Assembly: GCA_004154925.1 (NCBI GenBank)
Contig: QJNS01000309.1
Location: 1 to 64,000, forward strand
DNA length: 64,000 nucleotides
Source of the DNA: Monosporascus cannonballus
Lineage: Eukaryota; Ascomycota; Sordariomycetes; Xylariales
Direction of reading: 5' to 3'
Shown here: piece by piece, positions 36,501 through 48,213 of the stretch
How the letters are laid out: each line of letters begins with the position of its first letter
Numbering within the stretch: position 1 is the first letter of the stretch
Made by a program: the position numbers and the translations under genes
Notes under the pieces: model-generated
Told to the model about the DNA's origin: nothing
Database searches by the model: none
What the model saw: the letters and a program-made list of their open reading frames with translations, nothing else

Positions 36501-39092
36501 AGGTAGATCGTCTCATCGCGAATCTACTCCACGCGGTGAAAGTGTCTCTTAACACTCACTGGTTCTATCCTCAGGTGGATCCTTTTCGTAGCTTTGCTCC
36601 AACGTTCAACGGCAGCCGTTCGCTTCATTCTCCATGATGGCAGTTAGTTTTAGGTCCTTGACACCACGACCTTCGCCAACTAATGTTGAACTATTTTCTC
36701 TACACTTTCCTCGTTGCGCTTAGTTTGCTCAGCTACTTCCGGAGCACGGTTCTGTAGCCCAGTCGGCTTAGTTCGTGGCCGGAAAGGGCATACCATGAGC
36801 CTCTTAACAGTCAGACTCGTTTGTCTTCCTAAAGGGACACTCGTTGCTCTGGCCTGCGCGCCACCACTAACCACCACTTAACCTGTCCGCTCGCCACAGA
36901 CGCGTCACACTGTTGGAGGCACGATCGATTCGCCATATTCGTTTCGCTCATGGCAAACCCTGTGCTTCTATCCGCGATGCGGAGCATTCCTGAGCGCGGG
37001 AAATTTTCAGAGCAAGGTTTACCATTTGACATGCAGCCCACCCCTGCTGTTACCAGATGCACTGTGCGGACTATCGTATCTCGGAACTGGCCAATTGCCG
37101 CCGCGAGAGCGTGTTTCTACGATGTCTATGGCTTACCGGAATACAGTTTGTACAGCACATCTCGCATTTCAGCAGTGCTGGCTCTGTCCCCTGCATCGCT
37201 GGGACTGGGAAGATCGTTACCTGGAGCGAGACGCCGCTTCGGGCTTCACAGTTAGTTGGTTACTCAGGTCGCCGACCTGAAATAATTTGTCAACCCCGGA
37301 GATCCTTCTTGGCGGCGGCCTCTCTCACTCTTTCGCAGGGGTATTTTCAGTTAGCATGCTCCACCCACCCACTATATGCTATCTTGGGTTAGCGGTATAT
37401 GTCCCCCGTGCGTTTTGAAGAGGGCGCAACATGCCAGTTTTGAGTCGATGTCGGAAAAAGGTCGACTGTCTAGTCGATAGCTGGATTTGTTCGCCTATAA
37501 GGACAATGTGGAATGTTATAGCCAATAGAAAATGTACGTGAATATACATCGCTAACCTACTACGGCAGATGGGTGGAGTATGCTAACTGAAAATACCCCT
37601 GCGACCTATACCACCGCTGCCCTAGCTACAACCGTCCTCGATTTTCCAGGTGCCTTCTAGTTCCGAATATAGACTCATGCCTCATAGGGGCACTGCAACC
37701 CGCGCTTTCGAGGTGGTCATCCCCCATCGGTAGTTGAAGTGGACTCCGGGTCGGACAGGCCTGCGCCAAACCGGTAGGTACCTCTTCACTTCCGCTCGTA
37801 CGTGCGTACGTACAGGCATATACGCTCCTGCGACTATCCCAACCGGCCCGCGCTTATCCGTCCCTATTATTGAGTTATTTCGCTCTGTCCAACGCTTCGC
37901 AGAGCCAAGTCAGGCCAGATCCGCGGCTTTTGGAGAAAGTCTCCAAGAACGGAACTTTGTGATGCTGCGCCTGTGGGACATGAATACGTAGCGTAATATA
38001 AGTCTCGTTGCTCAAGAGACAGAACACGAGGCGGTTGATACCTCCCAGGCTCGGATTTGCGGATGCATAATCCGGTTACTCCGTGATGTGCATACGGCCA
38101 AATGGCCATATTGCGCATCTAGCATCGGGAACAAGCGCATTGGCCGAAAACCACAATCCCATCATCGTCGTAGTTCTAGCTTGGGTTATAGGACGTTGGC
38201 GGAGACGTCGACACGGGAATGGTTGATAAGGGTGGTCCCGTCCCTACCGTGCGGGTACCTTCCCCGAGGGATCTTTAGATGGCTCTTGGCCTCAGGCTGT
38301 CCAGATGATTGGTGGGACATCCCCGCAGCGATCGAGAAGGGATGGCATGCACTCTATTTCCAAAGAGCTATACACAGTACAAAGGTAGTATATGCAATGC
38401 GTAGATCGTATCATATGTATGTGCATGCTCCCCCGTTATCTGTGGCTTCACGGGATTCCACCGGGCAGCGAGATCTACGACAAAACCCGGTCCGAATTGG
38501 GGTTTCTGAACCACCTATGCAACAAGGCCAGCGCAGCTTACGGTAAGCGAAGAAGAGTACCTTGTTCTTGCGACCAAAAGGAAGGAACCCTACCTGAAGT
38601 CACCGCCGATGATAAATGACTACATTAACTAAGACGTCCCCAGTTTTCCGTCGACGAGCATTAGGGTGCTGCCATCTCTCCACTACTGCATGTGATATCG
38701 ACGCTACCTAATCTCAGAGAGATTGACAGCGGCTCGTGACAGATGGAGTGGGGGAGGAGTTGCCAGCGGACCCCAGGAGCTTCATACCCAAAAACTACGC
38801 CGGCGAAAAACCTTAGCCCAATAGCTAAGCTAGAGCTGATGAAGCAGATTCCCGCATCTCCAGTGAGTATTCTATGTTATAAGCTATCTTGAAAATAATT
38901 CCAACTTTAGTATGCGGATGGCTGCAACGGACCTTGGCATTCATGCTCGTCATTCCGCGTTATGACATCGTTGGGTCAAAATGCAAAAAGAAGGAAAGAC
39001 AAGCCTGCACTAGGCGGCGCGCCGGTGGAGGAAGACCTCAAGGATTCCCCTGCGAAGAGAAGCCCCCCCTAGACCTCGCAAAGTTGCTAAAG
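30541..39092. other. Featureless 8.5-kb stretch, no gene seen
   Basis: This region has near-even base composition, stops at about random density on both strands, no RIP bias, almost no simple repeats, no transposon ends and no spliceable coding exons that I can see. The longest frame (33737-34363, 208 codons, non-ATG start) has no domain, and overlapping frames on the other strand are as long as chance gives. I could not detect duplicated blocks inside it by eye. Confidence 0.55.
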
Positions 39093-39172
39093 TAATAAGA
39101 TCTCCTATTAAGAAATAAGATCTCCTGTTAGGCAATAAGATCTTCTATTAAGCAATAAGATCCCCTATTAAG
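39093..39172. repeat. Tandem repeat, 4 copies of 20 bp
   Basis: Four adjacent 20-bp units follow the consensus caataagatctcctattaag, with 1-3 differences each: 39093-39112, 39113-39132, 39133-39152 and 39153-39172. Each unit carries an agatct-like core. It marks the right edge of the featureless stretch. Confidence 0.93.
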
Positions 39173-40319
39173 CCTGTACGTCAATATGTACCTGCATGGC
39201 GCACAACTACGGGGGGAAATTCCGGGGAAAGACCCAGCTCATCTGCAAGATCTCAGTATACGTAGTCCTGGTGATCAACTGGATAGAGGAGCAGGGCCAA
39301 GCTGGCGGCCCGAATACCCAACTCCGGGGGCTTATTCTCTAAAAGAAAAGAAAAAAACACCATTCGTTCATCCGTCCATCCAACCCCGGGCTAGTAGTAA
39401 TAAGTGCTTGTCTCCCAATCAACTTGCCAGCCTCGCCAAGTTTCCGAAGCGCTGCTATCATTTACGCTATTATCGTCATCGTCGTCATCGCCAACAATTC
39501 AATCTACCATCACCCCTTTTGCCCAATACCAGCCCATCGACCATGTCTTCCCCAGCTCGGCCAAATACTTCATGATTAACGCCGGCGATAAACGCCCGCT
39601 ACGAAGCGAATACCGCCACATCGAAAATAGGGGCTTGCAAAGAAGCGTAATTTCTATCTAAGCTCTATCCGCGTTCTATCTAAGTAGGTAAGTATCTAGG
39701 TAGTCTAATTATGATCTATCATAACGCCCAGCAGCGGGGGCTTCCCGTCCCCGCCGCCGCGATCCAGGAAGGATTCATACCGGCTCCACCACCACCTCCA
39801 AACCCTCAGTCGCCAGTCCCCAGTCAATGAATGCTGGTGGTGGTGGTGATGCCCAAATGCGAAGAGAACGGCCGTCGCACGAGGTACCGCCCTCGTACCT
39901 CGTGCTTGTCTGCGACCATCCCGCAGTCCAATCTCCCCATACGAGGACGTGTGCGATGTGAGAAACGAAGGTCCCTCCCCGGTGCGAGTCGAGCAGCACA
40001 GCTTGCGGCGCCCATGCGTTGTGTCGCGTTGTGTCGCGTTCGTTCCTTCTTTGTCTTATGAGACTATTGGGTTTAATTATTCTATTCTCTTATTCTCTTT
40101 GTTTCTCGTCTTGTTCTCTGCCTCGTCGCCGTTCAATTTCGGGGCGGGGTCACCGTGCGGTCTCTTTGTCTATCATTCTTGCCTCTGGGTCACGTTACCT
40201 ACCTAGATGCTCTAAGAAGTAGGTAAGGTGCCATGGTAGGTAGGTCGGTCGGCAGCGATAATCCTAGGTAGGTATTTCGTAGGTACCCTCTTCTACTCCT
40301 GCGTCGCCCAGGACGGGGA
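39173..40319. other. Spacer with leader-like sequence, hairpin and TAGGTAGGTA motifs
   Basis: A pyrimidine-rich leader-like segment (39440-39545) precedes an ATG at 39543 that opens only 10 codons. A perfect 11-bp inverted repeat lies at 39877-39905. Clusters of TAGGTAGG and CCTACCTA occur at 39684-39705 and 40197-40290. No full gene is visible. Confidence 0.5.
39877..39905. other. 11-bp perfect inverted repeat (hairpin)
   Basis: The arms gcacgaggtac (39877-39887) and gtacctcgtgc (39895-39905) are exact reverse complements separated by 7 bases. It lies between any possible leader at 39.5 kb and the phosphatase gene. Function is unknown. Confidence 0.8.
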
Positions 40320-41235
40320 TCACAAGACGAGGGCGTCCGAGATCTGCAGCGTCACGGAGCCGCCGTCGCACTGGACCATCTTGACGGACGAAAGGTCGCG
40401 CACCACCCAGTCCGGCCCGGCGGCGACGACGTGCTCAGCGGTGTGGCTCGTGACGAGACCCAGCACCTTGCAGCCGGCGGCCTTGCCGGCCCTGATGCCC
40501 GCGGGACTGTCCTCGAGAACGAGCACGTCGCCGGGGGCTCCCTCGAGCCCTAGCTTCGTCCGGCCCAGATTGTAGCAAGCGGGGTCCGGCTTGCCGTTCT
40601 CGACCGACTCGGCCGTCACGAGGACGGCCGGGTGCGGCAGCTTCAGTACGTCCAGCCAGCCCGTCACCAGCGGCACGGTGCCAGACGTCACGATGGCCCA
40701 CAGCGCCCCGGCCGCGATCAGTTCGTCCAGCAGCGCCCGCGCGCCGGGGATCTCGACGGCGTCCCCGCCGTGCAGCCTGGGCAGCAGCCCTTCCATGTGT
40801 CTGATATCTGTAGAAGGGGGACGCGACGGTTTCAGCGCCGCCACTTTCAAACGAAGCAAGGGGGCTTGTGGTGGAGGGTGGGGGAAAGGGGGAGGCTGGG
40901 GGCGGAGATGGGGAAGAATCACCTTCAACCGCCCCTGACCCCTATATATCGGTACTCACATTCCCAGTTCGCCTTCTCAGGGCAGAGCAGTTTCAGCATG
41001 TCGATACTCCTGCGGCCGTGGGAGGTCTGGAGGATGACCTCCGGATCCGTGCCAATCTCATTTCCTATCCTGATCTTGCGTGTGAGTCGTAGGGGGCTTG
41101 TAGCCCTTTGGAGTGAGCAACAACTTACGTATGCCAATGCTTGACGACGGCCGCCGTCGAATCTATTATAGTCCCGTCCATATCGAACAGCAACCCGCTG
41201 AATTTCAGCTTTTGCGGAAGCGCGGTGTAAGACAT
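40320..41235 (-). CDS. HAD-superfamily sugar/glycerol phosphatase (GPP/DOG type)
   Basis: Three exons join in frame: 41129-41235, 40960-41069 and 40320-40807. The introns are 59 and 152 bp, with GTAAGT and GTGAGT donors, and the product is 234 residues. HAD motif I is LLFDMDGTIID (nucleophile and acid Asp at residues 18 and 20), followed by cap residues DPEVILQTSHGRRSID. Motif II is WAIVTSGT, motif III is the Lys in ENGKPDPACY, and motif IV is VLVLEDSPAG. Length and motifs fit the fungal glycerol-3-phosphatase / 2-deoxyglucose-6-phosphatase family, small cytosolic Mg-dependent phosphatases used in glycerol production or sugar-phosphate detoxification. The exact substrate cannot be told. It is transcribed away from NUG1, with 549 bp between the start codons. 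Confidence 0.92.
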
Positions 41236-41784
41236 TTTTTACGATGGTGATCCAAAAGGAATGCGCGATAATACTTCAGTATATGTGTGGTAGGGGATAG
41301 CAAGATGATAGCGAGAGCCAAGCAATATAAACCGTCTACCGTGATATATCTATAAAAATCTATAACAACTGAAGAGCAGTAGTAGGTGTGTGTAGTCAAG
41401 AGGATGACATCTGGTTCCGTCGGCGGTGTGTCCTATTTAGGGAACTCCGCCGTGAAAGTTCCCGGAGGCTATCGTGGTGGCGCCAGCGGCCGAACCACCC
41501 GCCGCCATGTGGGCGATCAATCCCACTGAAGCTACCGAGCTTTTTCACTTTTCAGGGTCACTTTTTAGGCAAACCTACTTAGCCATCCAGGTGGTGTGCC
41601 GCGGGGTCTGTGGGGGTTCCTCTGCACATTTTAGCGGGGCTATAATGGCGGTGAGCAGTGGCAGAACTGTAATTTTGTGAACTTTGTAATATTTCATGCG
41701 GCAAGTCGAGACTCGCATATTGGAGGTTTGACATGCTCCGCTAGGTGATTTCTACCAACTTCAAGTTTTCACCAAGGAATCGCA
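41236..41784. promoter_or_regulatory. Shared divergent promoter region (phosphatase / NUG1)
   Basis: The two start codons face away from each other across this 549-bp spacer. It contains AT-rich tracts around 41330-41365 but no motif I can name. Co-regulation is possible and unproven. Confidence 0.5.
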
Positions 41785-43504
41785 ATGGCCAGCAATATCA
41801 CGAAACCTAAAAGTGCGTTTTGTCTGCGCCATTGAAGTCGTATCTAATTGACTAACAAATCCAATTGTAGAGCCCAAGTCCAAACGGACACCCGTCCGGT
41901 TAAGGCACAAGATTGAGAAGGCCTCGGCTGCAAAGCAGCGCAAAGCCAAGAAGGAAGCCAAGAAGAACCCGCAATGGAAATCTAAGTTAAAGAAGGACCC
42001 GGGCATCCCGAATCTGTTCCCCTATAAGGAGAAGATCCTGCACGAGATTGAGGAGGGCCGCCGAAGGAAGCAGGAGGAACAGCAGCGCCGGAGAGAGCTG
42101 GCCAAGGCTGCGAAGACCGGCGCCGAAGAAGACCAGGATGCCGAGGAGTCCGTCGAGGGTGCGGAAGGTACCGACTTAGAAGGCCTCGGCGAGCGCGGCG
42201 ATGACATGATGGACGAGGACGGCGCGGATGAGTCGAACCCGATGGCCGCCCTCATCGCGTCCGCAAGAGCGGCGGCTGAGAAGTACGACCGGGAACTACA
42301 GAGCGGGGATGACATGGACGAGGACGACGAGTCATCAGATGACGATGATATGGATCTAGAAGAGGGGGGCGCGGAACTGCCCGGCACTACGTCTTCAAGA
42401 AAGGCCTATGACAAGGTGTTCAAGCAAGTGGTCGATCAGGCCGACGTCGTCCTCTATGTCCTCGACGCTCGCGACCCTGAAGGCACTAGGTCAAGAGAAG
42501 TCGAGCGGATGGTCATGGCTGCTGCAAGTGGAGGGAAGAGACTGATGCTGATTCTGAACAAAGTCGATCTGATCCCGCCCCCGGTGCTCAAGGGCTGGCT
42601 CACCCATCTGCGAAGATACTTCCCTACCCTGCCCCTGCGCGCATCCAATTCCGCACCGAACGCGCAGACCTTCAATCATCGCGATATTACTGTTCAGAGC
42701 ACGTCCGCGGCCCTGTTCAAGTCCCTCAAATCTTTTGCTGCTTCGAAGCAGCTCAAGCGACCCATATCCGTAGGTGTCATCGGCTATCCCAACGTCGGAA
42801 AGTCGTCCGTTATCAACGCGCTGCTTTCGCGGCTCGGCGGCCGAGGCACCGCAGCCTGCCCTGCCGGCGCCGAAGCGGGCGTTACTACGAGCATCCGCGC
42901 CGTCAAGATCGACAAGCAGCTGACCTTGCTCGACTCGCCCGGCATCGTCTTCCCGTCGGCGTCCGACCGCGACGAGTCGACGAGCAAGAACAAGAAGAAG
43001 AAGGCCATCGAGGCGCACGCGCACCTCGTGCTGCTCAACGCCGTGCCGCCGAAGCAGATCGACGACCCAGTACCGGCCGTCTCGCTGCTGCTCAGGCGGC
43101 TGTCGGCGTCGCTCGAGCTGCTGCAGAAGCTCATGAATGTCTACGACCTGCCGCCGCTGGTGTCGAACGCCGACGGCGACCCCACGACCGACTTCCTCGT
43201 CCAGGTCGCGCGCAAGCGCGGCCGCCTCGGCCGCGGCGGCGTCCCCAACCTGCCCGCCGCCGCCATGACCGTCATCACCGACTGGCGCGACGGCCGCATC
43301 CAGGGCTGGGTCGACGCCCCCGTCCTGCCGGTCGCCGTCGACGACGGCGCGGCGGCGGCGGCGGCCACCAAGACGGCCGATACCCAGAGCGGCGCGATAC
43401 CCGACCAGAAGGAGATCGTGACGGAGTGGGCCAAGGAGTTCAAGCTCGAGGGCCTGTGGGGCGATGACGAGGGCGCGGAAAAGGGCGATGCCATGGAGCA
43501 GTGA
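41785..43504 (+). CDS. NUG1: Nuclear/nucleolar GTPase NUG1 (60S ribosome assembly)
   Basis: Exons 41785-41812 and 41871-43504 (58-bp intron with gactaac branch site) give 553 residues. The N-terminus is a Lys-rich nucleolar segment with the GNL3-type pattern KRTPVRLRHKIEKA and NPQWKSKLKKDPGIPNLFPY. An acidic stretch follows (about residues 160-172). The GTPase motifs are circularly permuted as in the YlqF/GNL family: DARDPEGTR, then G4 NKVD (about 239), then G1 GYPNVGKSS (about 314), then G3 DSPG (about 364). The protein acts in assembly and export of pre-60S ribosomes. The start in exon 1 (MASNITKPK) is chosen because splicing completes the basic tail in frame. The closest alternative is another GNL3/NOG2-like member, but the permuted domain plus N-terminus favour NUG1. 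Confidence 0.93.
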
Positions 43505-45561
43505 CTACGTCTAGGAACGGACGAAGCTGTTGATTCGTCGCTTTTCGTCTTGTTTCGCAGGAGTTGGGGGGAGTTTTCACGAAAACGGATGGCGTATTGG
43601 AGGTCCATATAATCCTTATTCGATATCAAACGCATGCCTACGGAACTACCTACCTCTTAAACTTAGTGGAATTTCGGTAGGAGAGGACGCAACGTAAAAG
43701 CACCCAGAGAACGTTAAAGAGACTGTGACTTCTGTACTCTAAAGGTTCGGAGTTTATATTGTCATGCACAAGGACGGTCATTTGAACACTTAGTGCCATC
43801 ATATGCTACATTGGGTCGAGCTTGTATGAAAAACTCCAATACTAGTGTGGTAGGTCGAGAAGCGTTGTGGGTAGACGAAGTAGGCACGCATAAGTAAGTA
43901 TTTTTGGCTTCTCTTATATAGGACCGAGATTTACACCAACGGACGCTTCCCCCTACTCCGCGATTCGGCTTCTACCGAGGTTCTCGGTAGGCCGCGAAGA
44001 GCCGCACGATGTCAGGACAGTTCTATGGAGGAGGAGGTCGGTACGGAGACGCTGGGTAGGTAGTTGGGCCTTCCCTGTCACGGCCGTTACGGGACGCTTA
44101 GGCATCGAGAGAAAAGGGGGGGCAGGGGTGTGCTGCGTTCCGGGCAGCAACCGTTGCCTGGCCGCCTCGTATAGGAAAGGCCCCGCTTACCAGCGGGATG
44201 CGAAGTGGTTGGAGGAAAGTAATCCCCATGCGGAGAGCACGAACTAGGAGCAAAATATCGAGTGAGACGCCATCGATTGGGTGTTTTCAGTTGGTCCGGA
44301 AGCGGTTGATGCGGCGGTATCGCGCTATTCACTCTTACCTATGTATGCAAGGACTGCTCTTCGCCAGACGAACAGAGTCGGGCCAGCACGAGCCAGCCCC
44401 CTCTATCGGGTGAACGCCTCTGCCCACTCGCCGGTTAGCGCTCACGAAAGATTCCATGCGCGGGTCTGCCGTTGCTCGGCCGATGTGCAGCAAGCAGTCA
44501 GTGTTCGGGAGGGAGGAACGGAGGCATAGTGGAGACCAGAGCGAGTTTGTTGCAGCTCCGATGACCGGCGCTGGTGCTGCGGCGAACGCGGGCCCGGACG
44601 GACACGGTCGCATTCATTGCCGTAGCAAGGAAGTAATGCTGCGCGCCCGCTCGCTACTACCTTCCTATTCCTGTACGGTGGGCCGACTTCGTTCCTACAC
44701 GAAAGGCATGGGGGAAGGGAAAAAGGAAAAGGAAGACAGGAAGAGAAGATGCTTCCAAAGGGAGCAAAAAGGGGAAACGAAAAGGCGAAAAACCGGTGTT
44801 GCAAATATAACTTGGTGCCATAAGTCGGGGTCACCTGACGGCTCCAACGATGGGGCCTTCGACATGATACAAAGCCAGCGTCCTAACACTGCACCACAAC
44901 TAACCAAGGTAGACCATTACACCGGTTTGGATTTGATTCTAGTTGCCGGGCTGTTATTGTGATTTGTTAGGTAGGGTCGGGCCTAATATGTTTGCTTTCA
45001 CGTGAGGCTCTTCCTCTCTCCCCGAGGCATCTCTCCATCTTCCCAAAAGTACGAACCACCCACCTCCAGGGCTGCGACTCCTGAGACGGGGCCTCGGGTC
45101 CGCACCGAGGCATGAGGGCGTGCGCCGAGGCGGGCAGTTGCCGCACCTACTCCTTCCCGCCTCTCGCTGTTGACCCTTTGTCGAGGGGCATGATGCAAAC
45201 ACGAAGCACCACTTAAGAGCTTGCAAGGTGGCTGCCGAGGATACCGTACCTGCGATCGTGGTTAATTCTCTGTGCGGAAGTCCCCATAAAGAGATACCAT
45301 ATGTGCAAGCAACATTTGAATCATCCCCCACAGCTCTGCACCCGGTCTCGCTATCCACGGGGTCCCGCAGGGCCGTCGCGGCAGGCATCATACGGAGTCG
45401 AGTAAAATCGGTAATAGATAGAATGCCGGATGACTATGCCTGTGATGGCCGGGAATAAGTAAATTATCTCTATAGCGCTACACATTAGTCACCTTACGGG
45501 GCTCATTTATCCCCTCCCGCCCGAACCCCCGATCCGCCTATCCACCTATGCCCCCCCCCTC
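43505..45561. other. Convergent intergenic region, no gene seen
   Basis: This 2-kb spacer lies between the 3' ends of NUG1 and TRS65. It has CTACCTACC near 43645, GGTAGGTAG near 44055 and a purine-rich tract at 44702-44796. Several frames of 100-170 codons overlap on both strands without domains or codon bias. Confidence 0.55.
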
Positions 45562-47588
45562 CTACCGATTCTCCACTACGACTAGCGGCAACTCCCTGAT
45601 ATCCACGTGCTCGTTGCTGCCGAGGTCGATGACGCGGACGGCCTCGACGGCGTGGATGCCGGCGCGCAGGGCCAGAAACCGGAGCTCGACAGCGTGGCAG
45701 GCGCCGGGCGCGAGTGGGCCGACGCGCGCGGCGGCGCTCAGCGAGGCGAGGGGCGCGTCGTCCAGCACGCTGCAGCGCTGCATCGCGTGCACCACCGTCT
45801 CGTCGAGCACGGCGTCCGCGACGCTGCGGTCCTTGTTGGGCGGCGGCGGCGGCTGTTGCTGCGACGCCCTCTTGGTCTGCCCATGCCCGTTTGCGTCGGC
45901 AGGGAGAGCAGGGGGATTGAGAGGATTGGGACGAGGAGCCCCCGAAGGGGACATGGACGGCGGCCTGGTGACGCGCGTCTCGGCGCGGCGCCGTCGCGGG
46001 ATGGGGACTAGCGCGAGCTTCCTCGGTGCCGTGGACGTGGCGGGCGCGCGGTTGACGACGAACACGTTCCACGTGAAGACGTCACCGGGACAGATCTTTT
46101 GCGTCGCGGGAGGAGCCGAGACGGTTACGGTGAGGCCGAGGTCCGGGAGCGACGTCTCCGTGGAGCGCATCGTGGCAGCCGCCTCTAAGGAGGGTATGGA
46201 GTCAGGACGTGCAACGGCCGGTGCAGTTAGCGAGGCGGTATTATCGCCACCGCCGATGGAGAGCTGGCTGGGACGGTGCGATCGCTGGATGGGTTGCAGC
46301 GCGGGGTCGTAGCCCGGGTTCAGGGGCAGCGTGAGGTCAACGGTGGCCGTCCAGGCCATGCTGAGGCGCGGCTCGCAGACGCCAGGCTGTACGAGCGCCA
46401 CCGCCCCGATAGAGATGTCGAGTTCGCGCGTGGGGTACCTCGATATCATGTTCTCCTCCGCCGGCGCGATGCGGTAGAGAAACGTGACGCAGTCATGCGC
46501 CACGCAGGATAGTGGCAGGGTCAGCCCTGCTTCGTGGGTCAGGTCGTTGACGATGCCCTCGCGCACTAAAAGCTTAACGGTGTCGAGCATGATCTCGCAC
46601 TCGAAGAACGGCGTGAAATCAACCTCAAGCATAGCTATTATGGCGGCGCTGCTAGTTGCCGTGTTCGGGCGCGAAAAGCGTATGCGCGAGTGCGCCGCTG
46701 GGTAGATGCGGTGAGATAGCTTCGGTAGCGATTTGATCGGCCGTAGGAGATCCTTCGCCTGCTGCGTGACTGGGGCTACGCACGAGACACGCAGCGCGGA
46801 TAGGCGAGGTTTAACCCCGTTTAGGCCGGGGTCATTTCCGAATGCCTCCAGCAGATTGAGTCCAGACGGCATACCGCTCTGCATATAGCCATACCGAAGT
46901 TCGCTCGAGACCGCCGACGCATCCGCGGGCCTCAGACTTGCGGTGGCGGTGAATACGGCTGAGGGGCTCTGTAATCTTATCCTGGGTCTCCCGAGGAATA
47001 CTGGCAGTTTCCAAACGGCATATACGAATCTCTCATCATGGCTGCTTTCGGGCGGTTCGTCGGCCACTATGAAGGGATCCTCCGACTGGTCGACGGTACC
47101 CGAATATATGACTTCCGAACTCGGCGGATGGTCGCGCTCGGGGCTACCGCCGTTTATTATGTGGGCCTCGAGATCTATGACGATTCTCTCCAAGGAAGAC
47201 CTGAGAGTGTCACCTTGGACATGAGGTGTCTGTAGAACGAGGTAGACATCGACGGATTCATCTGGGTTTCTAGGAATGAGTACGGTGAGAGAGGTGGACT
47301 TCAAGGCAATGAGGATATGCGCCTACCGAAGAATAGGGACTCCCGGCGTTCTATTGATTTAAATACATCCTCGTGTGACTCTTTGGCGTCTTTTAACTCG
47401 TCTTCCAGTCGGAACTTGGTAGCTTGGGGTATGAAATAGGTGAGGTTTGAGCTGTCGACCAAGTCCAGCTTTGCATCCTCCTCCATTATTTCCCCCCTTG
47501 ATGATAAGGGCCGGACAGTCTCGAATGGGGGAACTTGGGGAGAACCGTGTAGTTTGTAGTCGTTTCTAGTCATGCAACATCTGGGCAT
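45562..47588 (-). CDS. TRS65: TRAPPII complex subunit TRS65
   Basis: Two exons, 47327-47588 and 45562-47261, with a 65-bp intron (GTAGGC to CAG). The joint reads RRESLFFDESVDVYLVLQTP, which restores the family pattern LFFDExLxVYLVLRTP and decides the acceptor. The product is 653 residues. The conserved C-terminal half contains PGDVFTWNVFVVN, RKLALVPIPRRRR and the end HVDIRELPLVVVE, as in the Trs65 family. A Pro-rich loop (QQQPPPPPNK) sits between. Trs65 supports dimerisation of TRAPPII, the Golgi guanine-nucleotide exchange complex for Rab11/Ypt31. Start choice is moderate: Met at 47588 is used, and Met at 47573 is also possible. It is divergent from PRP40. Confidence 0.88.
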
Positions 47589-47905
47589 AGATGCGACCCG
47601 TTGGCCCTGTTTGCGCAAAGTCAGGAATTACGCCAGCTAAGGTTCCCAAGTGCATGGGAGGCTACTCGAGATGGTGCCGGGTGAGCTGAGTGTGTGTGGG
47701 GTTTGGGGTTTGGTTTGGTTGGAATTGAAAGATGCAAGTCCACTTCCCATTCGGGAGTTATCTACTATGTGCTATGGTAGAGGTAAGGGGGAAAAGCTTC
47801 CAGCCACACGACGAGTGGGTCCTTGTGGCTGGTGCCTTTTCTTTGTTCTTTGATAAACTTTTTCTCAGGTACCTGGGTACTCCATAGCTACCTGTAAGAA
47901 TTAAT

Positions 47906-47936
47906 ACCTACCTACCTACCAACCTACCTACCTACC
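47906..47936. repeat. CTAC-type tetranucleotide array
   Basis: The segment is made of consecutive cctacctacctac blocks with one aacc interruption. The same motif occurs singly in most spacers of the gene-rich half. Confidence 0.85.
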
Positions 47937-48138
47937 ATAATTTTCAGCCTCCTCTCATTACTGAAGGCAAACCAAACCTCACCCATTTTTCGCCTCGACT
48001 GGGCCATAACACCAAGAAGCAGACGACGCCTCCTGATCACTGTGTCTTTAGCTCATCCGGAGGCGCCACAGGTCGGCTGTCTGCTTTAGTCAGCAGGCAT
48101 ATTTCTTCTTTTTGGAATTTGGAGTTATTACTTTGAAG

Positions 48139-48159
48139 CTCTCTCTCTCTCTCTCTCTC
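48139..48159. repeat. (CT)n run in the PRP40 leader
   Basis: About ten perfect CT dinucleotides end 55 bp upstream of the PRP40 start codon, presumably in the promoter or 5' leader. Confidence 0.95.
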
Positions 48160-48213
48160 ATCTGACATATTCTTTTATTGCCGGACCAAGCACCGGCATC
48201 ACCGCTCTCCGCC

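Larger units (their letters stand above)
47589..48213. promoter_or_regulatory. Divergent promoter region (TRS65 / PRP40)
   Basis: This 625-bp spacer separates the two start codons. It contains a dense CTACCTACC array at 47906-47936 and a (CT)n run at 48139-48159 just before the PRP40 start. Pyrimidine runs directly upstream of the start are common in fungal leaders. Confidence 0.6.

Noticed and set aside
22064..40319. Possible secondary-metabolite gene cluster (ABC transporter, SDR, regulator together)
   Set aside because: The transporter and SDR are broken relics, no backbone enzyme is present, and the regulator is a homeobox protein rather than a Zn2Cys6 cluster regulator.
44456..44962. 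168-codon frame on + between NUG1 and TRS65
   Set aside because: It overlaps antisense frames of 130 and 92 codons, contains a purine-rich low-complexity run and has no domain.
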